From Gammaproteobacteria bacterium (lineage in GTDB: Bacteria > Pseudomonadota > Gammaproteobacteria > Enterobacterales > Psychrobiaceae): 64,000 bases of DNA. The notes beneath the pieces were generated by a model, which saw only the letters and a list, made by a program, of their open reading frames with translations, was not told where the DNA came from and did not search any database. This document shows, in pieces, positions 37,921-48,194 of this stretch. The stretch spans positions 45,258 through 109,257 of the forward strand of contig JABSRT010000018.1 of NCBI GenBank assembly GCA_013214945.1, read 5' to 3'. Numbering within the stretch: position 1 is the stretch's first letter; every line of letters starts with the position of its first letter. Both the position numbers and the translations under genes were made by a program.

Positions 37921-40900
37921 TTATTCGGGATCATAACCCAAAATTGGTGATAACCAACGTTCGGTTTCGCTAATGCTCATGCCTTTACGTTTGGCGTAAT
38001 CGTCGACTTGATCGCGCTTGATATCCGACACGCCAAAGTAACGAGACTCTGGGTTGGCAAAGTACCAGCCAGAAACCGCAGCGGTAGGGTACATCGCAAA
38101 ACTTTCAGTAATGTTAAGGCCAATTTCTTGATCCGGTTGTAATAAATCCCATAACAAGGCTTTTTCGGTATGATCCGGACAAGCAGGGTAACCAGGCGCC
38201 GGACGAATACCTTTATATTTTTCACGGATCATCGCTTCGTTATCGAGTTGCTCATCGCTGGCATAACCCCAAAACTCCTTACGAACACGTTCGTGCATAT
38301 GCTCGGCAAAGGCTTCGGCTAAACGATCGGCCAATGATTTAAGCATAATCGCGCTGTAATCATCTTGCGCGGCTTCAAAGCGTTCAATATGTTCGTCAAT
38401 GCCAATGCCGGTGGTTACTGCAAAGCCGCCCATGTAATCGGGCACTTTAGAGTCTTTGGGTGCGACAAAATCGGCGAGGCAGAAGTTGTTATTGCCAATG
38501 CGCTCAATTTGCTGACGTAGATGGTGAGTGGTCATTACCACGTCATCACGATTTTCGTCACGATATATTTCAATGTCGTCGTCATTAACGGTATTGGCCG
38601 GATAAAGTCCAATCACTGCGCGCGCGGTTAACCATTTTTGCTCGACAATTTGAGTTAACATAACTTGGGCATCAGCAAACAGCTTAGTTGCTTCTTCGCC
38701 AACAACCTTGTCGGTTAAGATATTAGGGTATTTACCATGGAGCTCCCACGAACGGAAAAACGGGGTCCAGTCAATGCGTTCAAGCAGCTTTTCAAGCGGG
38801 TAATCTAAAAACACCTGTTTGCCCATGATCGCTGGTTTGATTGGTGGGTTGTCGGTGTAATCATAGGTACTTTTATTTTCTCGCGCTACCTTGAGGCTAA
38901 TTAAGGCCTTACGTTGCCCTTGCGCTAGGCGCTTAATGCGCATCGCGTCATATTCTTGATAATGCTCATCGATGCATTGCTGGCGTGTAGCTGGGTTAAT
39001 TAATTTGGTCACAATAGGCACTGCACGCGAAGCATCGGCAACATATAACGCGCCATGTGCGTAGTGCGGGGCAATTTTTACCGCGGTATGAATTTTAGAA
39101 CAGGTTGCGCCGCCAATTAATATCGGAATATCAAAACCTTCACGGGTGAAGGCTTTAACGTTATGGACCATTTCATCTAAACTTGGCGTGATTAACCCTG
39201 ATAGCCCAATAACATCGGCATTGTGCTCTTTGGCGCATTTCATGATCGCTTCCACACTCACCATCACGCCTAAATCAAAGACTTCATAACCGTTACATTG
39301 CAATACGATGCCAACGATGTTTTTACCGATGTCGTGGACATCGCCTTTAACCGTTGCCATGACTATTCTGCCGTTAGAGGTTATCTCTGTTTTTTCGGCT
39401 TCAATGTAAGGATTTAAATAGGCGACCGCTTGTTTCATCACACGAGCCGATTTTACCACTTGCGGCAAAAACATTTTACCGGCGCCAAATAAGTCACCAA
39501 CAATGTTCATACCGTCCATTAATGGACCTTCAATCACCTCGATTGGGCGGCCACATAATTGGCGTACTTCTTCAGTATCGGCAACGATAAACTCATTAAT
39601 GCCTTTAACGAGTGAGTGGGCTAAGCGCTCTTTAACAGGCAACTCGCGCCAGCTAAGATCGGGGCCGGTACTTTTCGACCGAGTGCCAGCGCCAATATAT
39701 TCTTGCGCAATTTCAAGCAACCTTTCCGTAGCATCGTCGCCTTTATTAAGCACCGCGTATTCAACTGCGTCACGTAAGTCTTGGGGAATGTCGTCATAAA
39801 TCGCCAGTTGGGCGGCGTTAACAATGCCCATGTTCATGCCTTCCTTTATCGCGTAATAAAGGAATACGCCGTGAATAGCTTCGCGCACGGGATTATTGCC
39901 ACGGAACGAAAACGATACGTTTGATACCCCGCCAGACACACCCGCGTGTGGTAAGTTTTTACGGATATAACGAGTCGCCTGAATAAAATCGACGGCGTAG
40001 TTATTGTGTTCGTCAATACCGGTGGCAATGGCAAAAATGTTTGGATCAAAAATGATGTCTTCGGGTGGGAATCCCACTTTGTTGACTAAAACATCGTAAG
40101 CGCGGTGACAAATTTCAATTTTTCGCTGTAAGGTATCCGCTTGACCGTCTTCATCAAAGGCCATCACAATAGCCGCGGCGCCATAACGTTTAATTAGGGT
40201 TGCGTATTTAATGAAGAGCTCTTCGCCTTCTTTTAACGAAATAGAGTTAACAATGCTTTTACCCTGAACACATTTTAGTCCGGCTTCAATCACGTCCCAT
40301 TTCGAGGAATCAATCATAATTGGCACGCGGCAGATATCAGGCTCAGAGGCGATCAAGTTTAAAAACTTAACCATTGCTTCTTTTGAGTCCAGCATGCCTT
40401 CATCCATGTTGATATCGATGATTTGCGCGCCAGCTTCAACTTGATGAGCGGCCACTTGCAAGGCCGTGATGAAATCTTCTTCTTTAATTAAGCGTAAAAA
40501 TCGCGCCGAGCCAGTAACATTGGTTCGTTCACCAACATTGGTAAACAGCGAACTTTCATCTGTGTTGTAAGGCTCTAAGCCAGCTAAACGACTTTTAATT
40601 GGTAGTTTTGGTGGCACACGCGGTACTAGGGCCGACAACTTGTCACTAAATTGCTGAATATGTGCCGGGGTGGTGCCACAACAACCGCCAACAATGTTTA
40701 AAAAGCCACTGTGGGCCCATTCATCAATGTGCGATGACATTTCAAGGGCACCAAGATCGTAGCCACCAAACTCATTAGGTAAGCCAGCATTAGGGTGTGC
40801 GCTAATATAACACTCACAAATGCGCGATAATTCTTCAACGTATTGGCGCAGTTCATCTGGCCCTAAGGCACAGTTTAAACCAATGCTTATTGGGTTAGCG

Positions 40901-41637
40901 TGGCGCAGCGAGTTATAGAAAGCTTCTGTTGTTTGACCCGTTAGGGTACGGCCTGACGCATCGGTAATGGTGCCTGAAATCATAATTGGCAGTTTATAAC
41001 CTATAGTTTCAAACAGCGTTTCAATCGCAAACAAGCACGCCTTGGCATTAAGGGTATCGAAAATTGTTTCGACCATTAATATATCGGCGCCGCCCTCAAT
41101 TAAAGCTTGCGCCGATTCAGTGTAAGCTTCAACCAATATGTCGAAGGTGATATTACGAAATGACGGATCGTTAACATCGGGCGAAATACTACAGGTTCTG
41201 TTCGTTGGGCCTAGTACACCCGCAACAAAACGAGGCTTGTCAGGGTTGGCAGCCGTAAACTCATCGGCGACCTTGCGCGCGAGTTGGGCTGATACTAGGT
41301 TAATTTCTCGCGAGTGTGCTTCCATGCCGTAGTCGGACATGGCGATGGTCGTTGAGTTAAAGGTGTTGGTTTCAACAATATCGGCGCCGGCTGCAAAATA
41401 AGCGCGGTGAATTTCACTAATGGCGTCGGGTTGAGTTAACGACAGCATGTCGTTGTTGCCCTTAACTGCACTGGGCCAATCTTTAAATTGCTCGCCGCGA
41501 AACTGCTCTTCGGAAAAATCATGAGCCTGAATCATTGTGCCCATTGCGCCATCGAGGATCATGATACGACGGGCTAATATTTCGTCCAACTCTGATCTTA
41601 CTTGCTCGAAATGTGCTTGCTTGCTCAACTGACTCAT
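37921..41637 (-). CDS. metH: Cobalamin-dependent methionine synthase
   Basis: Transfers a methyl group from methyltetrahydrofolate to homocysteine through cob(I)alamin. At 1238 residues (E. coli 1227) all four modules are present: homocysteine domain (1-330) with zinc cysteines in GLNCALG and [10 protein letters not shown]; folate domain (about 355-615); B12 domain (about 655-900) with [10 protein letters not shown]; and AdoMet reactivation domain (about 910-1238). Two met boxes lie 55-70 bp upstream, so it is likely MetJ-repressed. Monocistronic, no riboswitch seen. Confidence 0.97.
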   Translation of the reverse strand: MSQLSKQAHFEQVRSELDEILARRIMILDGAMGTMIQAHDFSEEQFRGEQFKDWPSAVKGNNDMLSLTQPDAISEIHRAYFAAGADIVETNTFNSTTIAMSDYGMEAHSREINLVSAQLARKVADEFTAANPDKPRFVAGVLGPTNRTCSISPDVNDPSFRNITFDILVEAYTESAQALIEGGADILMVETIFDTLNAKACLFAIETLFETIGYKLPIMISGTITDASGRTLTGQTTEAFYNSLRHANPISIGLNCALGPDELRQYVEELSRICECYISAHPNAGLPNEFGGYDLGALEMSSHIDEWAHSGFLNIVGGCCGTTPAHIQQFSDKLSALVPRVPPKLPIKSRLAGLEPYNTDESSLFTNVGERTNVTGSARFLRLIKEEDFITALQVAAHQVEAGAQIIDINMDEGMLDSKEAMVKFLNLIASEPDICRVPIMIDSSKWDVIEAGLKCVQGKSIVNSISLKEGEELFIKYATLIKRYGAAAIVMAFDEDGQADTLQRKIEICHRAYDVLVNKVGFPPEDIIFDPNIFAIATGIDEHNNYAVDFIQATRYIRKNLPHAGVSGGVSNVSFSFRGNNPVREAIHGVFLYYAIKEGMNMGIVNAAQLAIYDDIPQDLRDAVEYAVLNKGDDATERLLEIAQEYIGAGTRSKSTGPDLSWRELPVKERLAHSLVKGINEFIVADTEEVRQLCGRPIEVIEGPLMDGMNIVGDLFGAGKMFLPQVVKSARVMKQAVAYLNPYIEAEKTEITSNGRIVMATVKGDVHDIGKNIVGIVLQCNGYEVFDLGVMVSVEAIMKCAKEHNADVIGLSGLITPSLDEMVHNVKAFTREGFDIPILIGGATCSKIHTAVKIAPHYAHGALYVADASRAVPIVTKLINPATRQQCIDEHYQEYDAMRIKRLAQGQRKALISLKVARENKSTYDYTDNPPIKPAIMGKQVFLDYPLEKLLERIDWTPFFRSWELHGKYPNILTDKVVGEEATKLFADAQVMLTQIVEQKWLTARAVIGLYPANTVNDDDIEIYRDENRDDVVMTTHHLRQQIERIGNNNFCLADFVAPKDSKVPDYMGGFAVTTGIGIDEHIERFEAAQDDYSAIMLKSLADRLAEAFAEHMHERVRKEFWGYASDEQLDNEAMIREKYKGIRPAPGYPACPDHTEKALLWDLLQPDQEIGLNITESFAMYPTAAVSGWYFANPESRYFGVSDIKRDQVDDYAKRKGMSISETERWLSPILGYDPE

Positions 41638-42130
41638 CTTAAAACTACCCTATAAAAATTTACTAAATGCCAACATTAAAAGCAACATGATAGACGTTTA
41701 GACGTCTGAATGATTGTGATACTACGTTGCTTTACCCTAAATTACGAGAATTAATTTATACAGTACAATCACTGCAGTATCAAAAATAAGGTAGTTATAT
41801 TGTTAGAACCTTTTGTACCAAAATGTCAGCAATTGAACTGGTTAGCTAATAAATGCCATTAAAGGCTGATTTTAATGTGTTTTAGACACCAAATATTACA
41901 ATTTTTGTCGAGTTAATTGCAGGTGTGGTTAATAAGTGCTCATTTCGGGGCGGTATATTCGATGTTGCAATAACAGCCTAAGACTAAAAACCGCATCAAT
42001 GCCAGCGTATTTAGATTTTAATATCGTGTTACCTATTGGTAACAATTAGTTATCGTAATAGTATTGAGCAACTACTCTGGACAAATTATTTCATAAATCA
42101 TTCTAATCAATCAAAGTGAAAGGTAACAAG
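41638..42130. other. Intergenic region metH / SDR
   Basis: 493 bp without a gene. The part near metH holds the met boxes at 41692-41707. No riboswitch (cobalamin, SAM) fold was recognised, and I see nothing in 41760-42110 beyond AT-rich sequence. Confidence 0.6.
41692..41707 (-). promoter_or_regulatory. MetJ operator, two tandem met boxes
   Basis: AGACGTTT and AGACGTCT sit side by side; the second is the exact consensus octamer and the first differs at one base. Located 55-70 bp before the metH start. Confidence 0.8.
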
Positions 42131-42835
42131 ATGAAGCTAACTAATAAGACCGCGCTCGTTTTTGGTGGCACTTCAGGTATTGGTCTGGCGACGGCGTCGC
42201 TGCTTGCGGCACAAGGCACCACTGTTATTGCGATTAGCCGAAACCCGGATAAAGCTGGCCCATTACCAGCAGGCGTTACGGCCAAACAATGTGATGTGCT
42301 TGACCGTGAGGCGTTGGCAACGTTATTTGAAGAGTGCGCTCCCTTTGATATTTTAGTCAGTGCGGCGACGGGCGGCTCAAGGGCTATTGGTCCTTTTCTT
42401 GATATGGATCTCGACGGTTATCAAGCGTCATTTGACAAGTTATGGGGCTATACCAATGTGGTGCGCTTAGGCACCAAGCACCTGAGTGACGACGGCACTA
42501 TTGTCTTGGTCAGTGGTACCCCAGCCAGAAAAGCCAAACCCGGACAAGTCGCTTTGTCGTCGGTCGGCGGTGCTGTTGAAGCCTTTGTTAAAGCGGTTGC
42601 CCCAGAAATTGCGCCAAAGCGCTTAAATGTGGTGGCCCCAGGGGTTATTGATACACCGATGGTATCATTACAAGGTGAGTCGCGTGAGGAGTTATACCGT
42701 AATAATACCGCTAATCACTTGATCTCTCGTGCGGGGCGCCCAGAAGAAGTGGCACAAGCCATTGTATTTTTGATTGAGAATGATTTTGTGACTGGCACGA
42801 CCATTGATGTCGATGGCGGTTGCTTATTGTCATAA
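42131..42835 (+). CDS. Atypical short-chain dehydrogenase
   Basis: NAD(P)-binding SDR fold of 234 residues. The cofactor motif reads GGTSGIGLA (residues 12-20), APGVIDTPM follows the active site and the C-terminal GTTIDVDGGCLLS is typical. The catalytic serine is likely in LVSGTPA, but the YxxxK tyrosine-lysine is not seen; the region reads PGQVALSSVGGAVEAFVKA. Related tyrosine-less SDRs with ALSAVNGA-like sequence exist, so it may have altered or no dehydrogenase chemistry. ATG chosen with AAAGGT upstream, instead of the GTG at 42116. A racemase gene follows 48 bp later. Confidence 0.85.
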   Translation: MKLTNKTALVFGGTSGIGLATASLLAAQGTTVIAISRNPDKAGPLPAGVTAKQCDVLDREALATLFEECAPFDILVSAATGGSRAIGPFLDMDLDGYQASFDKLWGYTNVVRLGTKHLSDDGTIVLVSGTPARKAKPGQVALSSVGGAVEAFVKAVAPEIAPKRLNVVAPGVIDTPMVSLQGESREELYRNNTANHLISRAGRPEEVAQAIVFLIENDFVTGTTIDVDGGCLLS

Positions 42836-42883
42836 TAAATCGCTAATAACTAATTTGTAATAATTAAGGAGTAACCAAGTCTC

Positions 42884-43585
42884 ATGAAAACAATTGGTTT
42901 AATCGGTGGCATGAGCTGGCAGTCCACGGTTAGTTATTATCAAGCGCTCAATCAGGGAGTACAACAAGTACTTGGTGGCTTACATAGTGCAAAAATCTTA
43001 CTCCATAGTGTCGATTTCTCACCGATAGAGCAATTGCAACATCAGGGGGATTGGGACGAAACAGCAAATATTCTAATCAGCGCGGCGCAGGCCGTTGAAG
43101 CTGGCGGCGCAGATTTTTTGTTAATTTGTACCAATACCATGCATAAAGTTGCACCAGAGGTTGAGGCCGCCATCACCATACCGTTACTGCATATTGCTGA
43201 TGCGACAGCGATGGCGTTACGCAGTGACAATATTACCCGAGTCGGCTTGCTCGGTACTAAATTTACGATGGAACAAGATTTTTACAAATCGCGGCTAACT
43301 GATGAGTTTGGGATTGAGGTGCTGGTACCTAATGAGTCACAGCGCCAAGTCGTGCACGACATTATATATAACGAGTTATGTTTGGGAGTAATTCGAGATG
43401 AATCGCGCGAGCACTATTTAACGACTATCGCGCAGTTATTTAAGCAAGGGGCCCAAGCGGTGATTTTAGGCTGCACCGAAATATCATTGTTAGTGGCTCA
43501 AGCTGACACTGATGTCGTTCTGTACGATACCACGGCTATTCATGCGAACCACGCGGTAAAACTAGCATTGAGCGACCATCAATAG
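42884..43585 (+). CDS. Aspartate/glutamate racemase family protein, YgeA-like
   Basis: Cofactor-independent amino-acid racemase of 233 residues. Both catalytic cysteines are present in their usual settings: LICTNTMHKV (about 80) and LGCTEISLL (about 195). The N-terminal MKTIGLIGGMSW is the YgeA/broad-specificity racemase start. AGGAG ten bases upstream. Probably co-transcribed with the SDR. Substrate not determined. Confidence 0.9.
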   Translation: MKTIGLIGGMSWQSTVSYYQALNQGVQQVLGGLHSAKILLHSVDFSPIEQLQHQGDWDETANILISAAQAVEAGGADFLLICTNTMHKVAPEVEAAITIPLLHIADATAMALRSDNITRVGLLGTKFTMEQDFYKSRLTDEFGIEVLVPNESQRQVVHDIIYNELCLGVIRDESREHYLTTIAQLFKQGAQAVILGCTEISLLVAQADTDVVLYDTTAIHANHAVKLALSDHQ

Positions 43586-43628
43586 AGTTCCGATTAATCT
43601 GATTATTGAGCACTTTAGTACAACAGAG

Positions 43629-44220
43629 CCCAAACCATTAGAATTACGGCAAAGCCGTTAAATATGGAATAGCATGAGCTTATGTTTTATAAGTGATTGT
43701 TATTGAATTTGCAGATACAAAATGTTCTGGAAACATTTTGAGCGCCGTTTGCGGCGACCTTTGGTGGAATACACGGATGTATTCCATAATAAAGCTGCGG
43801 TTTAATGACAAAAGGCGCAAGAGTAATATACCCAAAATCATTGGAATTGCAGTGCAGCCGTCAAATATGAAATAGCATGAGCTTATGTTTTATAAGTGAT
43901 TGTTATTGAATATGCAGATACAAAATGTTCTGGAAACATTTTGAGCGCCGCTTGCGGCGACCTTTGGTGGAATACACGGATGTATTCCATAATAAAGCTG
44001 CGGTTTCAATGATGAAAAGCGCAATAGTAATATACCCAAAATTATTGGAATTGCAGTGAAGCCGTCAAATATGGAATAGCATGAGCTTATGTTTTATAAG
44101 TGATTGTTATTGAATATGCAGACACAAAATGTTCTGGAAACATTTTGAGCGCCGTTTGCGGCGACCTTTGGTGGAATACACGGATGTATTCCATAATAAA
44201 ACTGCGGTTTCAATGATGAA
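43629..44220. repeat. Three tandem copies of a ~203-bp structured repeat
   Basis: Copies begin at about 43629, 43831 and 44035 with CCCAAA followed by ATTGGAATT-like sequence. In each, from the GAATAGCATGAGC box on, about 130 bp is nearly identical and holds three hairpins. In copy 1: CAAAATGTT/AACATTTTG (43718-43740), CGCCG/CGGCG (43743-43756) and TGGAATACA/TGTATTCCA (43765-43786). The 9-bp arms of hairpins one and three are the same in all copies. Located between convergent genes; short open frames here are shadows. Confidence 0.9.
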
Positions 44221-44229
44221 GGGTAGCGC

Positions 44230-44913
44230 TTAATTAAAATATAAGCGCAGTACTGTCTCTGCAATACAAGCAACACGTTTGCTATTTTCTATCTCAATGC
44301 TCACTTCGCTAATCACTTCAATACTGCGTTTCATTGGGGTTAGGCCAATTAATCGGGTGCGGGCGCGCACTCGGGTACCCGATTTTACCGGAGATGGAAA
44401 TCTAACTTGATTTAGACCGTAGTTGACCGCCATTTTGGCGTTCGGATACGGGTTGCGATCGGGGTTGACGGTATCGGTTAGCGTTGGGATCAAGGCCAAG
44501 GTTAAAAAGCCATGCGCGATGGTTGTTTTAAATGGCGATTCGGCTTGAGCACGCACTGGATCGGTATGGATCCATTGGCTGTCTCCCGTTACTTTGGCGA
44601 ATTGATCGATGCATTCTTGATCGACCATATGCCACTCGCCGAGAAAGGTTTCTTCACCAAGTTGTTGTTTTAACTCAAGGTACATTTGCTCTGTTTGCGC
44701 TGACATCACCAGTGGTTTACTGGTCAGATCGGTACTTTTGTCGTCATCATGTGGCGCAAATCGTGACATCCACGGATTATTAAGGGTGTTGGTAAAAGTA
44801 TCGTTGAGCAGTTGTGACCAATCTTTAATCTTTGGCTCTAGCAAAGCTCTAAACTCCGCGTTGCTCTGTTGAAAATCCATTTGTTTTTGCTTGATAAACT
44901 CAATTACTTTCAT
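44230..44913 (-). CDS. MaoC-family dehydratase
   Basis: Hot-dog fold hydratase/dehydratase of 227 residues. The hydratase-2 motif DSQWIHTDPVRAQAESPFKTTIAHGFLTL (about 120-150) contains the Asp and His of the active site. An N-terminal helical extension of about 80 residues precedes it. Start 44913 has AGGAAGTAAC before it and removes about 34 spurious residues. Acts on enoyl-CoA or acyl carrier substrates; partner unknown. Confidence 0.88.
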   Translation of the reverse strand: MKVIEFIKQKQMDFQQSNAEFRALLEPKIKDWSQLLNDTFTNTLNNPWMSRFAPHDDDKSTDLTSKPLVMSAQTEQMYLELKQQLGEETFLGEWHMVDQECIDQFAKVTGDSQWIHTDPVRAQAESPFKTTIAHGFLTLALIPTLTDTVNPDRNPYPNAKMAVNYGLNQVRFPSPVKSGTRVRARTRLIGLTPMKRSIEVISEVSIEIENSKRVACIAETVLRLYFN

Positions 44914-45089
44914 GTTACTTCCTGTGGCTCCGATCCCATCATATGACAGACTAGATCCTACTATATCTGTTAAGTAATCGCACGGGCTGATGTCAAAATA
45001 CTTGATCTGTAACATTGGGTGATGACGTTATTTCAACTCAATAATCTGATGAAGAAATTAAATTGAAATAACGCTATTGTGGCTAATAA

Positions 45090-48000
45090 TTAACGATTGA
45101 CCCATTGATGATAGCGCTGTTGCAAGGTTTCAGCGATAACGTAATTAATCGGGACCATGATCAAAGTAATTAAGGTGGCAAAAATAATGCCAAAAGCTAA
45201 TGACACGGCCATCGGGATTAAAAACTGCGCTTGCGTTGATTTTTCAAACAGTAAAGGCATTAAGCCAATAAAAGTGGTCAGCGACGTTAACATCACCGGT
45301 CTAAATCGGGCTGCGCCGGCGCTTAACACTGCCTCAGTGAGGCTCATTTTACCGTTACGGTAATGGGTATTAATATAATCGACCAAGACTAATGAATCGT
45401 TAATAACCACCCCAACGAGTGCCATCATGCCCATTAGGCTTAAAATGGTCAAATTCATGCCCATAATCCAATGGCCAGCGACCGCGCCAATCACCCCAAA
45501 TGGAATAACTGACATTACAATCAAGGGTTGAATGTATGACTTAAACGGAATGGCGAGCAAGCCATAAATGACAAATAACATCACGAATAAGCCAATTAAC
45601 ATTGAGCTGAACGATTCACGCTGCTCACGCGCCTCGCCTTCGAATTTGTAATGGATGCCCGGATATTGTAGCAACAGCTGGTCAATATATACCTTAAGAT
45701 CTTGCTGAATTAAGGTCATGTTAGCTTGAGATTTTATCGCATCTGCTGTTACTTTTAGCGTGCGGTAACGGTCGACTCGCACGATAGAGCTTGGCGCGGT
45801 CCCCGCAATAAACTCCACCAATTGACTCAGTGGCACGCTTAAACCGTCGGCGCTTGTTATGCGTAAATCTTTGAGACCTGCCAGAGATAAACGTTCAGAC
45901 TTTGGCAGTTTTAGCATGACTCTAACGTCATCGCGGCCACGTTGAATGCGTTGAACCTGAATCCCAAAATAGCCACTTCTAATCTGACTTAGAATATCGC
46001 TGCGGCTAAAACCCAGCGCATAAGCCGTTTGGGTTAATTCAATTTGCAACTCTTCCTTGCCATCTGACAACGAATCGGTAATGTCGTATAAGGCAGGGTA
46101 GAGCGTTAAACGTTGTTTAACCTTAAGTGCGATGTCATTGAGGGTCGCTAAATCGTTACCGTAAAACTGAATGTCGACCGGATCTGAAGTGCGACCAATT
46201 TCTGCGCGATACGTTAAGCTTTGCGCGCCTGGTATATCGCCAATTAACGCGCGCCATTCCTTGATCAATTGACTGCTGCTAATTTGCAGTTGACGTTTTT
46301 CGGGGGCGACAATTTCAAACATCACCCGACCACGGTGCGAGCCCTGCGAGCGACCGCTGCTGCCGGTAACCGAGTTAATGTCTAAAATGAGATTGATGCC
46401 TTCTTGCTCATAATATTTTTGTTTGAGTTTGAACGCACTGTCGGTCATTTTTTGAATGTATTTATCGGTGACAGCATAAGGCGTACCAGTGGGCATTGTT
46501 AGCGATGCGCGCGCTATTTCACTTTCAACGCGTGGAAAATAAGTAAACTTCATCCAGCCACTGCTGATCATGGCACCGATAATTAATAACATGCCGACAA
46601 AACTAAAAATAGTGATGCGTTTATTACGTAGGGTAACAGCAAGCAACGGGCGGTAGTAGGTTAAAATTCCGCGCTCGAAGCCGTCGGCAAATCGTTGCTG
46701 AAATACGCTAAATCGGCCAGGTGTTTGCTGATGATTACGCAATTTTAAGTGTTTTAAATGTGCGGGTAACACTAACTTTGATTCTATCAGTGAAAACAAT
46801 AAAATAGGGATAACCACTATTGGGATTTGAGCAAACAAATCGCCTCGCTGACCGCCAATAAATGCTAACGGCATAAAGGCTGCCACCGTGGTTAAAATAC
46901 CAAAGGTGACCGGCACAGACACTTCCTGGGTGCCACGAATAGCGGCTTGCAAGCCGCTATCACTACTATTGAGGTGAGTATAAATATTCTCACCGGTGAC
47001 GATAGCGTCATCAACCACAATGCCGAGCACTAAAATAAAGGCGAACAGGCTAAAGATGTTGAGTGAGACGTCAAACAACGGCATCACCACAAATGCGCCC
47101 ATAAAGCTCACTGGAATGCCAATAAAAACCCATAACGCGACGGCAGGGCGCAGAAACAGGGTTAATAATAACAACACTAAAATACCGCCTTGCAATGCAT
47201 TGGTCGATAATGTCTTTAAACGACTTTTGACAATCGTTGAGCGATCTCGCCAGTAACTAAGTTCGATGGCTGAAGGCATTAACGGCTGTTTATTTTTAAG
47301 GTAGTTTTTAACTTGGTCGGCCACATCGATTGCACTTTGATTGCCCACGCGATAAATATCGATAAAGGCGGCTGATTTACCGTTAAACCGACTCGAAAAA
47401 TCACTGTCCTCAAATCCATCAAATACGCTGGCCAAATCTTTTAGTCTAATCAAGCTGCCATCGGCTTGGGTTAAAATTATAATATTGTCAAAGTCGTCTT
47501 GGCGGTAGGCTTGGCCCGATGAGCGAATAAGCACATCACCGCCTGCGGTACGTAAGTTACCAGAAGATAAATCTTGTGAGCTATTACTAATGGCGTTCGC
47601 CACTTGTTGTAAACTGATCGAGTATTGACGCAGGGTAGTTTGGTTTATTTCAATGCGTACTTCATAAGGGCGCACTGAGTCGAGTTCTACTTGGGTAATG
47701 CCATCAAGGCGCAAAATGTCATCACGAACTCGTTCGGCCCATTGGCGTATTTCTAACTCGCTGACATTGCCAGCAACGGCAACACTAATCACTTCGTGTT
47801 GGAATTTAGCGAGGCTAACAACCGCTCGTTCTGCGGCAACCGGAAAGTTATTTATCGCATCAACCCGACTTTTTATATCATTTAGTAGGATCCGGGGGTC
47901 GTAACTATTTTCCACTTCAATAATAACGTTGGCGCTGCCTTCATTAGAATGGCTGATTATTTGTTTTATGCCTTCTAAATCGGCAATCGCTTCTTCAATG

Positions 48001-48194
48001 AGGATCGCAATACCTTGCTCGGTATCTTGCGGTGTCGCGCCGCGTAAAGCCATTGATACTGAGATCGTACGTGGCTCAACCGACGGAAACACCTCTAACG
48101 GGATTTTAAAATTTAATGACAACAAGCCGACCAATAACAAACTTAACATTAGCAAGTTAGCGGCAACGTCGTTTCGAGCAAACCAACTAATCAT
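45090..48194 (-). CDS. RND efflux transporter permease
   Basis: Proton-driven inner-membrane trimeric pump of 1034 residues. Helix 1 (about 10-30), large periplasmic loops, and the second half with the typical LLMLSL-type repeats are visible. The TM4 motif LGIVVDDAIVTGENI carries the two proton-relay aspartates. It is nearer the MdtF/acriflavin-resistance group without clear heavy-metal residues, so drugs, detergents or bile-like compounds are probable substrates. Overlaps its adaptor gene by 8 bp. No outer membrane channel gene is adjacent, so a shared TolC is likely. Confidence 0.92.
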   Translation of the reverse strand: MISWFARNDVAANLLMLSLLLVGLLSLNFKIPLEVFPSVEPRTISVSMALRGATPQDTEQGIAILIEEAIADLEGIKQIISHSNEGSANVIIEVENSYDPRILLNDIKSRVDAINNFPVAAERAVVSLAKFQHEVISVAVAGNVSELEIRQWAERVRDDILRLDGITQVELDSVRPYEVRIEINQTTLRQYSISLQQVANAISNSSQDLSSGNLRTAGGDVLIRSSGQAYRQDDFDNIIILTQADGSLIRLKDLASVFDGFEDSDFSSRFNGKSAAFIDIYRVGNQSAIDVADQVKNYLKNKQPLMPSAIELSYWRDRSTIVKSRLKTLSTNALQGGILVLLLLTLFLRPAVALWVFIGIPVSFMGAFVVMPLFDVSLNIFSLFAFILVLGIVVDDAIVTGENIYTHLNSSDSGLQAAIRGTQEVSVPVTFGILTTVAAFMPLAFIGGQRGDLFAQIPIVVIPILLFSLIESKLVLPAHLKHLKLRNHQQTPGRFSVFQQRFADGFERGILTYYRPLLAVTLRNKRITIFSFVGMLLIIGAMISSGWMKFTYFPRVESEIARASLTMPTGTPYAVTDKYIQKMTDSAFKLKQKYYEQEGINLILDINSVTGSSGRSQGSHRGRVMFEIVAPEKRQLQISSSQLIKEWRALIGDIPGAQSLTYRAEIGRTSDPVDIQFYGNDLATLNDIALKVKQRLTLYPALYDITDSLSDGKEELQIELTQTAYALGFSRSDILSQIRSGYFGIQVQRIQRGRDDVRVMLKLPKSERLSLAGLKDLRITSADGLSVPLSQLVEFIAGTAPSSIVRVDRYRTLKVTADAIKSQANMTLIQQDLKVYIDQLLLQYPGIHYKFEGEAREQRESFSSMLIGLFVMLFVIYGLLAIPFKSYIQPLIVMSVIPFGVIGAVAGHWIMGMNLTILSLMGMMALVGVVINDSLVLVDYINTHYRNGKMSLTEAVLSAGAARFRPVMLTSLTTFIGLMPLLFEKSTQAQFLIPMAVSLAFGIIFATLITLIMVPINYVIAETLQQRYHQWVNR

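Noticed and set aside
41638..42130. Cobalamin or SAM riboswitch ahead of metH
   Set aside because: No B12-box or SAM-I core was seen; the met boxes explain regulation sufficiently.
43629..44220. CRISPR array
   Set aside because: Units are about 203 bp and almost wholly alike, without short repeats alternating with unique spacers, and no cas genes adjoin.
43693..44276. Short open frames in the three-copy repeat (for example 43693-43875)
   Set aside because: They are produced by hairpin-rich repeat DNA, are not shared in frame among copies and lack ribosome sites.
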